From NCBI RefSeq assembly GCF_002929275.1, contig NZ_PJIK01000002.1, forward strand, positions 249,958-313,957: 64,000 nucleotides of DNA, in the 5' to 3' direction. Position numbers and translations under genes: made by a program. The stretch is from Arthrobacter sp. ZGTC131 (lineage in GTDB: Bacteria; Actinomycetota; Actinomycetes; Actinomycetales; Micrococcaceae). Below are positions 1 to 8,738 of this stretch, in pieces (the first letter of the stretch is position 1; the number at the start of each line of letters is the position of its first letter). The notes under the pieces were generated by a model. It saw only the letters and a program-made list of their open reading frames with translations, ran no database searches and had not been told where the DNA came from.

Positions 1-259
1 CGCCGATAGCCATGCGCGCATCGGCCATGGCACTGACGACGGCGGCACCCGCGTCCGCGAGCACCTGGCCGGCCTCCGTGAGGACCAGGTTCCGGCCCTC
101 CTTGCGCGTGAGCGGAACCTCGACGCCCTTTTGCAGCTGGGCCAGTTGCTGGGACACGGCCGAGGGCGTGACGAGCAGGGTGTCGGCCACGGCCTTAACG
201 CTTCCGAGCGCGCCGAGTTCGCGCAACATCTCGAGCTGGTGGATTTCCATGGCCACCAT
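1..259 (-). CDS. LysR-family transcriptional regulator, N-terminal part (cut by window edge)
   Basis: Only about the first 86 residues are in the window; the gene runs off the left edge. Reading the minus strand from the ATG at 259 (a second in-frame ATG lies at 250) gives a typical LysR winged helix-turn-helix: a hydrophobic first helix (residues ~5-15), then 'SVKAVADTLLVTPSAVSQQL' as the HTH, followed by 'LTEAGQVLADAG'. The effector-binding domain is missing. It is divergent from the threonine dehydrogenase gene starting at 389, so it probably controls that threonine/glycine catabolic unit and itself. The family is clear from the HTH; the effector cannot be inferred. Confidence 0.85.
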   Translation of the reverse strand, partial: MVAMEIHQLEMLRELGALGSVKAVADTLLVTPSAVSQQLAQLQKGVEVPLTRKEGRNLVLTEAGQVLADAGAAVVSAMADARMAIG

Positions 260-267
260 CTTATGCC

Positions 268-281
268 TTAGCAACTGCTAA
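268..281. promoter_or_regulatory. Palindrome in LysR/tdh divergent promoter region
   Basis: TTAGCA-AC-TGCTAA is a perfect 6-bp inverted repeat in the 129-bp gap between the LysR start and tdh. It fits the T-N11-A outline of LysR boxes and lies just upstream of the regulator's own start codon, as expected for autoregulation. No protein-binding evidence is available; the assignment is inference from position and symmetry. Confidence 0.45.
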
Positions 282-388
282 ATCGTCGATTGAGAAAATC
301 CCCCTTGTGCTAATGCGTTGGAGTGGCTCTAATGAAGGGAGATTCCCCCGCATGACGCTGCCGCTCATGCCCAAAAGTTAGGAAGCCA

Positions 389-1435
389 ATGAAGGCCCTC
401 TACAAGGCCGGCGCGCACGCCGGGTTCGAGCTGGTTGACCGTCCGGAGCCCCAGGCGGGCCCCGACGACGTCAAGATCCGCGTGATGACCACGGGCATCT
501 GCGGCACGGACCTGCACATCCAGTCGTGGGACGCCTGGGCGCAGGGCATCATCCAGGCACCCCTGATCGCCGGCCATGAGTTCTACGGCGAGGTCGTCGA
601 GACCGGCGCCGACGTGCGGGACGTCAAGGTGGGGGACCGCGTCTCCGGCGAGGGCCACATCGTGTGCGGCATCTGCCGCAACTGCCGCGCGGGCCGCCGC
701 CAGATGTGCATCCACACCGTCAGCGTGGGCGTGCAGCGGGACGGCGCGTTCGCCGAATACGTGGTCATCCCGGAAACCAACGTCTGGGTCCACCAGGATC
801 CCTCCGTCACCCCCGAGCTCGGCGCCATCTTCGATCCCTTCGGCAACGCCGTGCACACCGCCCTGAGCTTCCCGCTCGTGGGCGAGGACGTGCTCATCAC
901 CGGAGCCGGGCCCATCGGGCTCATGGCCATCGCCGTGGCCCGCCACGCCGGCGCACGCAAGATCGCCATCACCGACGTCTCGGCTCCCCGGCTCGAGCTG
1001 GCCCGCCAGCTCGGCGTGGACCTTGCCATCGACGTCTCCACAACGCGGGTCCGGGAAGCGCAACGGGAACTGGGCATGCGCGAAGGCTTCGACATCGGCC
1101 TGGAGATGTCCGGCCACCCCACGGCGCTGCCGGAAATGATCGACAACATGAACCATGGCGGCCGCATCGCCATGCTTGGCTTGCCCAGCCAGTCCATCGA
1201 GATCGACTGGGGCAAGGTGGTCACGCATATGCTGACCCTGAAGGGCATCTACGGCCGCGAAATGTTCGAGACCTGGTACGCCATGAGCGCCATGCTGTCC
1301 TCCAACCCGGCTGTGCACGCCAGCATCTCCGCCGTGGTCACGGACGTGCTGCCCGCCGCACAGTGGGAAAAGGGCTTCGAAATCGCCCGCGCGGGCGTCG
1401 GCGGCAAGGTTGTGCTCGACTGGGCGGACATCTAA
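389..1435 (+). CDS. tdh: L-threonine 3-dehydrogenase
   Basis: Zinc-dependent medium-chain dehydrogenase of 348 residues that oxidises L-threonine to 2-amino-3-ketobutyrate with NAD+. Visible features are the catalytic zinc site 'GICGTDLH' (Cys38, His43) with 'GHE' at residues 62-64, the structural-zinc cysteine cluster around residues 92-108 (C-x2-C-x2-C-x7-C), and the nucleotide-binding 'GAGPIG' near residue 171. Length matches bacterial Tdh (about 340-350). A ribosome site AGGAAG precedes the ATG. The 2-amino-3-ketobutyrate CoA ligase gene follows 79 bp downstream, the classic tdh-kbl pair, which makes threonine the likely substrate rather than sorbitol or butanediol. Confidence 0.93.
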   Translation: MKALYKAGAHAGFELVDRPEPQAGPDDVKIRVMTTGICGTDLHIQSWDAWAQGIIQAPLIAGHEFYGEVVETGADVRDVKVGDRVSGEGHIVCGICRNCRAGRRQMCIHTVSVGVQRDGAFAEYVVIPETNVWVHQDPSVTPELGAIFDPFGNAVHTALSFPLVGEDVLITGAGPIGLMAIAVARHAGARKIAITDVSAPRLELARQLGVDLAIDVSTTRVREAQRELGMREGFDIGLEMSGHPTALPEMIDNMNHGGRIAMLGLPSQSIEIDWGKVVTHMLTLKGIYGREMFETWYAMSAMLSSNPAVHASISAVVTDVLPAAQWEKGFEIARAGVGGKVVLDWADI

Positions 1436-1514
1436 GTAGCAGCCCGGACCCCGCCGAAGCCGCGCCTGACCCAAGCATCAAGAACCCAAGACTTTCCTAA
1501 CCAAGGAGCATCCC

Positions 1515-2711
1515 ATGTATTCAGCCATTAAGGACCAGCTGCGCAACGAACTGGACGAGATCCGAACCGCAGGCCTCTACAAGACCGAGCGGCACATCGA
1601 CTCACCCCAGGCCAGCCACATCACGGCCGGCCAGATCGGGCAGTCCACGCAGCCCGTGCTGAACTTCTGTGCCAACAACTACCTGGGCCTTGCCGACCAC
1701 CCGGACATCATCGCGGCGGCCAAGTCGGCCATGGATGAGCGCGGCTTCGGCATGGCCAGCGTCCGGTTCATCTGCGGCACGCAGGACCTGCACCTGGAGC
1801 TCGAAGCCCGGGTGTCGAAGTTCCTCGGCACAGAGGACACCATCCTGTTCTCCAGCTGTTTCGACGCCAACGGCGGCGTGTTCGAGTCCCTGTTCGGCCC
1901 GGAGGACGCCGTGATCTCCGACGCGCTGAACCACGCCTCCATCATCGACGGCATCCGGCTCTGCAAGGCCCAGCGGTTCCGCTACGCCAACCAGGACATG
2001 GCCGATCTCGAGGTGAAACTTCTCGAGGCCAAGAATGCCCGGCGCAAGATCATCGTCACGGACGGCGTCTTCTCCATGGACGGCTATCTCGCGCCGCTCG
2101 AGGCCATCTGCGACCTCGCCGAAAAGCACGACGCCCTGGTCATGGTGGATGACTCCCACGCCGTGGGCTTCATGGGCGCCACCGGCGCCGGAACCCCGGA
2201 ACACGCCGGCGTGTCCTCCCGCGTGGACATCTACACCGGAACGTTCGGCAAGGCCCTCGGCGGGGCGTCCGGCGGCTACGTCTCGGGCCGCAGCGAGGTG
2301 GTGGCGATGCTCCGGCAGAAGGCCCGCCCCTACCTGTTCTCCAACTCCCTCGCCCCGGCCATCGTGGCGGCAACCATCAAGGCGCTGGACCTGGTGGAGA
2401 CGTCCGGGGAGTTGCGGACGCGGCTGTTCGAGAACGCTGAACTGTTCCGCCGCCGGATGACCGAGGAAGGGTTCGAACTGCTCGGCGGCGAACACGCGAT
2501 TGTTCCGGTGATGTTCGGGGACGCCGTGCTGGCCGCGAAGATCGCCGACCAGATGCTGCAGCACGGAGTCTTCGTGACGGCCTTCAGTTTCCCGGTGGTG
2601 CCGCGGGGCGCCGCCCGCATCCGCGTGCAGCTGTCCGCAGCGCACAGTGCCGACGACGTCGAAACGTGCGTCCAGGCGTTCGTCAAGAGCCGGAACGCAG
2701 TGGCGGGGTAG
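1515..2711 (+). CDS. kbl: Glycine C-acetyltransferase (2-amino-3-ketobutyrate CoA ligase)
   Basis: PLP-dependent alpha-oxoamine synthase, 398 residues, which cleaves 2-amino-3-ketobutyrate with CoA to glycine and acetyl-CoA. The PLP lysine lies in 'TFGKALGG' (about residue 244), preceded by '[12 protein letters not shown]', whose Asp/His contact the cofactor; the N-terminal '[14 protein letters not shown]' is typical of Kbl. AAGGAG sits 6-10 bp before the ATG. Together with the upstream dehydrogenase it completes the two-step threonine-to-glycine route. BioF and serine palmitoyltransferase belong to the same fold, but the tdh neighbour decides for Kbl. Confidence 0.94.
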   Translation: MYSAIKDQLRNELDEIRTAGLYKTERHIDSPQASHITAGQIGQSTQPVLNFCANNYLGLADHPDIIAAAKSAMDERGFGMASVRFICGTQDLHLELEARVSKFLGTEDTILFSSCFDANGGVFESLFGPEDAVISDALNHASIIDGIRLCKAQRFRYANQDMADLEVKLLEAKNARRKIIVTDGVFSMDGYLAPLEAICDLAEKHDALVMVDDSHAVGFMGATGAGTPEHAGVSSRVDIYTGTFGKALGGASGGYVSGRSEVVAMLRQKARPYLFSNSLAPAIVAATIKALDLVETSGELRTRLFENAELFRRRMTEEGFELLGGEHAIVPVMFGDAVLAAKIADQMLQHGVFVTAFSFPVVPRGAARIRVQLSAAHSADDVETCVQAFVKSRNAVAG

Positions 2712-2788
2712 CCGTTCGCGTCAGCCCTGGGTGAGGGCGGCCGGAGCTGCACATCCGCAGGGCCCAGCACATCTGCAAGGATGGAGCC

Positions 2789-3901
2789 ATGGCAGCAACT
2801 TATGACGTGGTGATTGTTGGCGGCGGAATCGCGGGCCTGTCCCTGGCGTCCGCGCTGGCCGGCCGGTGCAGCGTGGCACTCGTAGAAGCGGAACAGCAGC
2901 TGGCGTACCACACGTCCGGACGCTCAGCGCGGCAGCTCATTCCCAGCTTCGGTCCGTCGGTGGTCCAGGAACTCACCGTCCGAACGCTGGAGCTGATGGC
3001 GGCACGGGATGCCGAGCTGCCTGAGCCCGTGCTGACCCCGCGGAGCTTCATGCTGATCGGCGACGAGGAAACTGTGCGGGCGGAAGCCAGCGGCCACATG
3101 CGGGCTATCAGCCACGCCGAGGCCCTTGAGCTGTGCCCCGTCCTGGAACCGGGATCCTTCTCCGCCGCGGGCCTGGACACAGGGTCCTTCGGCTGCAACG
3201 CGGCGGTCCTGCTCGAAGACCACCGGGCGCGGGCCGAGGTTGCGGGCGTGGACATCATCACCGGCGCCAGGGTGCATTCGGCGCAGCGGCTCGGGGTGGG
3301 CTGGCAGCTGGGCGCCGGGCAGGAAGCTTTCCAGGCGGGCGTCGTCGTGAACGCCGCCGGCGCCTGGGCGGATGAACTGGCGGTCATCAGCGGCGTCGAG
3401 AAGCTCGGGCTGCAGCCGTACCGGCGGACGGCGGCGATTGTCGCCGTCGAACGCTCCCTTCCTGACGCGTGCCCCATGGTGGCTACCGCCGATGACTCCT
3501 TCTACTTCCGCAGGGACGGGGCCGACGTCCTGATCTCCCCGTCGGAACACGTCCCCAGCGGGGCGGGGGACGCGCGGCCGTTCCCGGGCGACGTGGAGCG
3601 GCTGATCGCCAGGCTCAACACCGTGACGTCACTCGGCATCGGCGCGGTCCGCTCGGCCTGGACCGGCCTGCGCACCGAAGCGGCCGACGGCGTCCCCGTG
3701 GTGGGGTTCGACGCCGAGGCCGCCGGATTCTTCTGGCTCGCCGGCCAGGGCGGTTACGGTTTCCAGACGTCCTCCGGGATCGCCGAGCTCGCTGCCGCCC
3801 AGATCCTCGCCGGGTCCGGCAATCCGCCCGCGGCGGGGATGAGTCCGGAATCCCGGACGGCGGATGCGCTTGCCGCGACGCGCTGGTCCATCCGGCGCTG
3901 A
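2789..3901 (+). CDS. FAD-dependent amine/amino-acid oxidoreductase (DAO family)
   Basis: 370-residue flavoprotein of the D-amino-acid/glycine oxidase fold. It begins with a dinucleotide-binding motif 'VVIVGGGIAGLSLASAL' (residues ~6-22) and an acidic residue ending the second strand ('LVEAEQ'). 'HTSGRSARQL' resembles the FAD/active-site segment of sarcosine- or glycine-oxidase-like enzymes. The C-terminal 'FFWLAGQGGYGFQTSSGIAEL' closes the FAD site. It lies between kbl and hutI, with only 11 bp to hutI, so glycine, sarcosine or another amino acid is a plausible substrate, but the sequence alone does not show which. Confidence 0.82.
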   Translation: MAATYDVVIVGGGIAGLSLASALAGRCSVALVEAEQQLAYHTSGRSARQLIPSFGPSVVQELTVRTLELMAARDAELPEPVLTPRSFMLIGDEETVRAEASGHMRAISHAEALELCPVLEPGSFSAAGLDTGSFGCNAAVLLEDHRARAEVAGVDIITGARVHSAQRLGVGWQLGAGQEAFQAGVVVNAAGAWADELAVISGVEKLGLQPYRRTAAIVAVERSLPDACPMVATADDSFYFRRDGADVLISPSEHVPSGAGDARPFPGDVERLIARLNTVTSLGIGAVRSAWTGLRTEAADGVPVVGFDAEAAGFFWLAGQGGYGFQTSSGIAELAAAQILAGSGNPPAAGMSPESRTADALAATRWSIRR

Positions 3902-3912
3902 AGAATGGGTTC

Positions 3913-5121
3913 ATGACTACCCTCATCACCAACCTTGGCGAGCTCATGACGCAGGACCACGAGCACCGGGTCCTCCGGGACGCCGCGGTGGTGGTCGAGG
4001 GTGAGCGGATTGCATGGATCGGGGCGGCGTCCGATGCCCCCGCCGCGGACGAGTCCGTGGACGCCGGCGGCCGGGCTCTGCTGCCCGGCTGGGTGGACTC
4101 GCACACACACCTGATTTTTGCCGGTGACCGGACTGCGGAGTTTGAAGCCCGGATGGCGGGGGAGGACTACAGTGCCGGCGGCATAGCCGTCACCACCGGG
4201 GCCACCCGGAGCACCTCGGACTACGACCTCACGCGGCTGGCGATGGGCCGGGTGGTGGAGGCCGTCTCGCAGGGCACCACGTACGTGGAGACCAAGACGG
4301 GCTACGGCCTGGACATGGAGCAGGAGGCGCGGAGCGCGCGGATCGCTGCCGGCGTGGCCGATGAAGTCACCTATCTGGGCGCCCACCTGGTCCCCGCGGG
4401 AATGGACGCCGACGACTACACCGCCCTGGTGTGCGGCCCGATGCTCGATGCCGTGCGCCCCTACGTGGCGTGGGCCGACGTGTTCTGCGAGCGCGGCGCC
4501 TTTTCCGAGGCGCAGTCCCGCCGGGTGCTGCAGGCCTGCCGCGACGCCGGACTCGGCCTGCGCGTCCACGGAAACCAGCTGGGCCACGGACCCGGCGTGC
4601 AGCTTGCCGTCGAATTCGGCGCCGCGAGCGTGGATCACGTGAACTACCTGGCCGGGGAGGACACCGACGCCCTGGCGTCCAGCTGGTCCGGCTGGGATCC
4701 CGTGGCGGGGACGGGGCGGGGGACGGTGGCCACCTGCCTCCCCGCGTGCGATCTCTCCACCCGCCAGCCGCTGGCACCGGCCCGCCAGCTCCTGGACGCC
4801 GGCGTGCCCGTTGCGCTCGCGTCCAACTGCAACCCTGGAACGTCCAACACCAGCTCCATGGCGTTCTGCGTCACCACCGCCGTGCTGCAGATGCACCTGA
4901 GCGTCCACGAGGCCGTCAGGGCGGCGACGTACGGCGGCGCCCTCGCGCTCGGGCGTGAGTCCGGGAACGACGTCGACGGCGAACGTGCGGTGGGGTCGAT
5001 CGCCGTCGGGCACCGCGCGGACCTGCACCTGCTGAACGCGCCGTCCGCCACGCACCTGGCCTACCGCCCGGGTATGCCGTTGACGCATGCCGTATGGCGT
5101 GCCGGAGTGCGGGTACGGTAG
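3913..5121 (+). CDS. hutI: Imidazolonepropionase
   Basis: Amidohydrolase-superfamily enzyme of 402 residues, predicted to hydrolyse 4-imidazolone-5-propanoate to N-formimidoyl-L-glutamate in histidine degradation. Metal-ligand motif 'DSHTHLIFAGDR' lies near residue 60, 'RVHGNQLGHG' near 218 and 'DHVNYL' near 239. The late 'ALASNCNPGTSNTSSM' is the characteristic substrate-binding loop of HutI. It follows the FAD oxidoreductase by 11 bp. Oddly, neither hutU nor hutH is adjacent, so this is an orphan hutI within a threonine/glycine neighbourhood. Other amidohydrolases are possible but less likely given the NPG loop. Confidence 0.87.
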   Translation: MTTLITNLGELMTQDHEHRVLRDAAVVVEGERIAWIGAASDAPAADESVDAGGRALLPGWVDSHTHLIFAGDRTAEFEARMAGEDYSAGGIAVTTGATRSTSDYDLTRLAMGRVVEAVSQGTTYVETKTGYGLDMEQEARSARIAAGVADEVTYLGAHLVPAGMDADDYTALVCGPMLDAVRPYVAWADVFCERGAFSEAQSRRVLQACRDAGLGLRVHGNQLGHGPGVQLAVEFGAASVDHVNYLAGEDTDALASSWSGWDPVAGTGRGTVATCLPACDLSTRQPLAPARQLLDAGVPVALASNCNPGTSNTSSMAFCVTTAVLQMHLSVHEAVRAATYGGALALGRESGNDVDGERAVGSIAVGHRADLHLLNAPSATHLAYRPGMPLTHAVWRAGVRVR

Positions 5122-5234
5122 TGGTCCGGGTGAACCAAAAGCCGGGAAGCGGATGACGAAAGATGATCGTTTGGCATCTGTTAGAATCAAGAAACGTCAC
5201 TTTTCGGTGGCGCTTGGTTCCCTGAGAGGCTAGC

Positions 5235-6044
5235 ATGACCCGCACCGACCGACTGACGGCAATCCTGGATCTCCTTGCCAAAACCGGGCAGGTGGAGGTG
5301 GATGAAATCGTCACCCGGCTGGGCGTCTCGCCCGCCACGGCGCGGCGTGACCTCGACAGCCTCGCGAAGCGCCGGCTGCTGAGCCGGACCCGCGGCGGGG
5401 CCACCACCGGCGCGCTCGCCTACGATCTCCCCGGCCGGTACAACCGGGACGACCACGCGGCAGCCAAGCAGCAGATCGCCCTGGCGGCCTCGGCCCTCAT
5501 CGCTCCCGGCATGGTGATAGGACTCTGCGGGGGCACCACCAGCACCGCGCTGGCCCAAATCCTGGCAACCCGGGAAGACCTCAACTCGCCGTCAAACCAG
5601 CCCACGCTGACGGTGGTGACCAACGCGATCAACATCGCCTCGCAGCTGGCCGTGCGGCCCAACATCAAGGTCATGGTGACGGGCGGCATCCTCAACCCGC
5701 GGTCCTACGAGCTGGTGGGGCCGTACACGGACATCATCATGCAGAAGGTGGTGCTGGACATCGCGTTCATCGGCGTCAACGGCATTGATGCCGAGGTGGG
5801 CCCCACCAACACCGGCGAAGGCGAGGCCTCCGTCAATGCGCTGCTGGCCAGCCGCGCCAGCGAGTCCTACGTCATCGCGGACTCCTCCAAGGTGGGCCGC
5901 CGGGCCTTCGCCACCATGGACGGCTACGAGTTCACCCGGCTGATTACCGACTCCGGCATTTCCGCGGCGGACAAGGCGGCCTTCGAGGCCAGGGGCACCG
6001 AAGTGATCGTGGCTCCCGAGACGCCCAGGACCCGGGCGCTCTGA
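5235..6044 (+). CDS. DeoR/GlpR-family transcriptional regulator
   Basis: 269 residues: N-terminal DeoR helix-turn-helix (residues ~3-57, 'GVSPATARRDLDSLAKRRLL' is the recognition segment) followed by the ribose-5-phosphate-isomerase-like sensor domain (DeoRC). That domain usually binds a phosphorylated sugar; typical pieces are 'GLCGGTTSTALAQIL', 'GGILNPRSYELVGP', 'IGVNGIDAEVGPTNTGEGEA' and 'VIADSSKVGR'. A -10-like TAGAAT sits at 5182-5187 in front. It is separated from hutI by 113 bp and convergent with the phosphatase gene; no sugar genes are adjacent, so its target is unknown. Confidence 0.87.
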   Translation: MTRTDRLTAILDLLAKTGQVEVDEIVTRLGVSPATARRDLDSLAKRRLLSRTRGGATTGALAYDLPGRYNRDDHAAAKQQIALAASALIAPGMVIGLCGGTTSTALAQILATREDLNSPSNQPTLTVVTNAINIASQLAVRPNIKVMVTGGILNPRSYELVGPYTDIIMQKVVLDIAFIGVNGIDAEVGPTNTGEGEASVNALLASRASESYVIADSSKVGRRAFATMDGYEFTRLITDSGISAADKAAFEARGTEVIVAPETPRTRAL

Positions 6045-6068
6045 CGGCGAGCCGGCGGCAGCCGGCGC

Positions 6069-6749
6069 CTAGAAGACCACGGGCGGCGCGTCGAGCACCG
6101 TCTCGTCCACCCGGCGCTCCACCCACTGGGTGAAGGGCTTGTCCAGCTCGTACTTGCCCAGCTCAGTGCGGACCAGCATGCGGACCTCCGCATTCTCCGG
6201 GTTGTTCAGCGACTCGAAGTATTCCACGGACCAGTGGAACCAGCGCATGCAGAACAGGCGCATGGTCAGGCCGTGCGTGACCAGGAGCGTGTTGGGGGAG
6301 TAGTTGGGCTTCGACCAGTGGCGGTAGAGCGTCTCCATGAACGACGAAATGCGGTCATAGACATCAGAGCCGGATTCGCCTTCCCGGAAACGGTAGAAGA
6401 AGTGCCCGTAGGCGTTGCGCAGCTCCTTCTGGTCTTCGATTTCGCCGGAGATCTGGAAGTTGGCCCAGTCCTGCTCGCGGAGTCGGGGCTCTTCGATCAC
6501 CCGTTCGGTGAGGGAGCCCAGGTCCAGCGCCTCAAGGGTCTGGTACGCACGCAGATACGGCGACACGTAGACGGACACCTTGCGGCCGTCCAGTTCGCGC
6601 CGGATGCGCTCGCCCGCCGCCTTGGCCTGTTCCAGGCCGAGCTCCGTCAGCGGAATCCGGTAGTCGGGCACCCTGTTGTAAATGGAGGTGTCGGCATTGG
6701 CGGCGGACTGGCCGTGCCGGATCATGATGATTTTCCCGGGCGCACTCAT
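6069..6749 (-). CDS. Histidine phosphatase family protein (phosphoglycerate-mutase-like)
   Basis: 226-residue member of the histidine phosphatase superfamily. The catalytic 'MIRHGQSAAN' (phospho-accepting His12) is near the N-terminus, 'PYLRAYQT' supplies the Ser/Thr-arginine segment, 'EEPRLREQDWANFQ' the catalytic acid region and 'LLVTHGLTMRLF' the second histidine. The middle segment with 'FFYRFREGESGSDVYDR' is the pattern of small-molecule or phosphoprotein phosphatases rather than glycolytic mutase, and 226 residues is short for a cofactor-dependent mutase. Convergent with the DeoR gene (24 bp apart). Substrate unknown. Confidence 0.85.
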   Translation of the reverse strand: MSAPGKIIMIRHGQSAANADTSIYNRVPDYRIPLTELGLEQAKAAGERIRRELDGRKVSVYVSPYLRAYQTLEALDLGSLTERVIEEPRLREQDWANFQISGEIEDQKELRNAYGHFFYRFREGESGSDVYDRISSFMETLYRHWSKPNYSPNTLLVTHGLTMRLFCMRWFHWSVEYFESLNNPENAEVRMLVRTELGKYELDKPFTQWVERRVDETVLDAPPVVF

Positions 6750-6838
6750 AGTCTCCCAGCATAGGGCCAGTCTCCCGGCGCGGAGCCGGAGCCGCAGGCA
6801 AACAGGAAAGAACCAGCAACTGCAGGCAAGATAGGTGC

Positions 6839-7618
6839 ATGTTGGTTCCTTCCCGCCGCCGCCTGCGGATCGAAGTCTGGATAGTCCTGGGGCTGTCCCT
6901 GGGGCAGTCAGCCGTATATTCGGTGGTCCAGTTGCTGGACAAGATGACGCGTGCGCCGCTGGCCCAGGGCACGTCCACGCTGAACCGTTCGCAAAGTACG
7001 CGCGAATACTTCGACCTGACGTACCAGCTGCTGGACATCATCTTTGCCCTGGTGCCGGTCCTGCTGGTCATCTACTTCATGACGGACCAGCGCCAGACGA
7101 AGGCCGGTGCGGGGTACGACACCGGCTCGGCGTTCCGGAAGCTCGGCTTCAACTTTGCGCGCCCGGGAAGGGACCTGCTGCAGGGCCTCGGCCTGGCCGC
7201 CCTGATCGGCATTCCCTCGCTGGGACTCTACGCTGCGGGACGGGCGCTGGGCATCACGACGGCGATCATCCCCAGTGCGCTCGACGCCTACTGGTGGACC
7301 ATCCCCGTCCTGATCCTCTCCGCGATGCGCCACTCCATCGTGGAGGAAGTCATTGTGGTGGGCTACCTTCTTGACCGCTTCGGCAAGTTCGGCTGGTCCA
7401 TGCCGCTGGCCATCTTTGCCAGTTCCATGCTCCGCGGCAGCTACCACCTGTACCAGGGGTTCGGGCCGTTCATCGGAAACGCCGTCATGGGCGTCGTGTT
7501 TGCCTGGGTCTACACCAAGACCCGCCGCGTGATGCCGCTGGTCATCGCCCACGCGCTGCTGGACATCGTGGCGTTCGTCGGATTCAGCCTATTCGGCAAG
7601 GCAGTGGGCCTGGGATAA
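6839..7618 (+). CDS. CPBP-family intramembrane glutamic endopeptidase-like protein
   Basis: 259-residue polytopic membrane protein with about seven hydrophobic segments. It shows the CPBP/Abi signature: 'HSIVEEVIVVGYLLDRF' (glutamate pair, about residue 165), 'GSYHLYQG' (second histidine motif, about residue 203) and 'PLVIAHALLDIVAF' near the C-terminus (third motif, His-x3-Asp). The family includes CAAX-prenyl protease relatives and bacteriocin self-immunity proteins. The arginine usually following the EE pair (EExxxR) is replaced by a hydrophobic residue here, so proteolytic activity is uncertain. Start supported by AAGATAGG before the ATG. Confidence 0.82.
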   Translation: MLVPSRRRLRIEVWIVLGLSLGQSAVYSVVQLLDKMTRAPLAQGTSTLNRSQSTREYFDLTYQLLDIIFALVPVLLVIYFMTDQRQTKAGAGYDTGSAFRKLGFNFARPGRDLLQGLGLAALIGIPSLGLYAAGRALGITTAIIPSALDAYWWTIPVLILSAMRHSIVEEVIVVGYLLDRFGKFGWSMPLAIFASSMLRGSYHLYQGFGPFIGNAVMGVVFAWVYTKTRRVMPLVIAHALLDIVAFVGFSLFGKAVGLG

Positions 7619-7623
7619 AACAA

Positions 7624-7675
7624 TTCGGCCGCCATCGGTGGGTGACGACGTTGGCACCCGCTGATGGCGGCCGAA
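7624..7675 (+). terminator. Intrinsic terminator of the CPBP gene
   Basis: A 13-bp perfect inverted repeat (TTCGGCCGCCATC at 7624-7636, GATGGCGGCCGAA at 7663-7675) followed by GCTTTT, six bases after the CPBP stop. A second short hairpin (ACGCCC/GGGCGT, 7741-7760) abuts the end of the convergent VOC gene and probably serves that strand. Confidence 0.75.
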
Positions 7676-7759
7676 GCTTTTGCAGCACGCTGCCTAGACC
7701 GGCTTCCTTGCCGGGCAGGGCTTGCTGCCGGGGGGGCTTAACGCCCGATCTAAAGGGCG

Positions 7760-8398
7760 TCAGATGGTGACGGCGCCCGCTGCGGTTTCGAAGGTGACGG
7801 ACAGGATTCCCGGGGTTCCGTGCGGGGCCACCCAGTTGACGGCGACGTCCTCCAGGGGCTTTTCGACGGGCTCGCCGAGCCACTCGGTGACCCGTTCAGC
7901 GGATCCCGCGATGGTGAGGCTGGACATCTTGACATTGCTGTCATAGGCGTTGGACGGGTGAAGGGAGGGGTCGCCCTCCCACTTCAGCATGTACGGAACC
8001 TGGGGATCGGCGATGAGTCCGAGGATGCCGATCTGCTTCCATACCAGCTCGCGGCCGTCCGGGAACTTGCGGTTGCCGTTGACGGCAGACCGGCCCAGGC
8101 GGTCCTCGAACGGGGCGAGGTCGTCCACTTCGACGCACCAGCCCATCCAGCCGCCGCCGGCCGCGGACCGGGCACGGACAGCCTGTCCGAAGGGGGCCTT
8201 GTCCGACGCCGGGTGGTCCAGCACTTCCACAACTTCCAAATACTTGTGCCCCGCGAGCGGGATAATCATGTTCCGGGTTCCAAACCGGGGGTGCACTCCA
8301 CCCTTAACGGCTTCGACGCCGAGGGCAGAGGAGATACGTTCGGTGGTGGCAGCCAGGCCATCGTGTTCACAGGCGTAAGAGACGTGATCCATGCGCAT
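7760..8398 (-). CDS. VOC-family protein (glyoxalase-like domain)
   Basis: 212 residues from the ATG at 8398 ('MRMDHVSYACEHDG'), chosen because the vicinal-oxygen-chelate fold begins exactly there; the longer upstream frame has no family resemblance. 'MDHVSYA' supplies the first metal-ligand histidine, 'GTRNMIIPLAGHKYLEVVEV' the next beta-strand with a glutamate, typical of the glyoxalase-like 3 domain, and a second, weaker module starts around residue 150. These proteins are dioxygenases, isomerases or resistance proteins; nothing identifies the substrate. It is divergent from metX and not obviously related to it. Confidence 0.8.
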   Translation of the reverse strand: MRMDHVSYACEHDGLAATTERISSALGVEAVKGGVHPRFGTRNMIIPLAGHKYLEVVEVLDHPASDKAPFGQAVRARSAAGGGWMGWCVEVDDLAPFEDRLGRSAVNGNRKFPDGRELVWKQIGILGLIADPQVPYMLKWEGDPSLHPSNAYDSNVKMSSLTIAGSAERVTEWLGEPVEKPLEDVAVNWVAPHGTPGILSVTFETAAGAVTI

Positions 8399-8610
8399 GC
8401 CATCATCTTGGCATTTTGTGATGGGGCTCTCAGCTAAGGCGACCCTTACCGTCATGGGATGTCTCGAATAGGCGCGAGCGTCGCCATGATTCCGGGCGCC
8501 TAGAGGGGGCCGGGGGCAGGTCATGAGCGCCAGCTCCCCGGAAGCCGCGAGTCACACAACCGTCACAATCTTCGCGCAGTCGGCGCCGTGTTTCGTAAAC
8601 TTGGGCACTA

Positions 8611-8705
8611 GGTCATGAGTGCCAGCAACAGCCCCGGCTTGCTGGCCGGCAACCCTCCTTTCGCGGCGGGGTGCCCCGGGTGAAGACCTGGCCTGCCGGT
8701 CAGTT
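8611..8705 (+). ncRNA. SAM-IV riboswitch
   Basis: The leader of metX matches the actinobacterial SAM-IV aptamer as I remember it: GGTCATGAGTGCCAGC opens the P1 and first strands at 8611, followed by CCCCGGCTTGCTGGCCGG, CAACCCTCC, GCGGCGGGGTGCCCCGGGTG, and GACC (8685-8688), which pairs with the opening GGTC. The CCCCGG/CCGGGG complement and the GGCAACCCTCC core are the family hallmarks. Downstream, GCCTGCCGG and CCGGCGGGC (from about 8691 to 8715) can form an alternative hairpin just before the metX ribosome site. This predicts repression of metX when S-adenosylmethionine is plentiful. Confidence 0.9.
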
Positions 8706-8738
8706 GCCGGCGGGCAAGCGCGTAGAAGAGGTATACCT

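Noticed and set aside
365-1474. Long minus-strand open frame (369 codons) across tdh
   Set aside because: Antisense to tdh; high-GC third-position bias makes such mirror frames common. Its translation is His/Ala/Asp-rich with no family resemblance.
8398-8524. N-terminal extension of the VOC protein to 8524
   Set aside because: The extra 42 residues have no fold resemblance and the glyoxalase strand begins exactly at 'MRMDHVSYA'.
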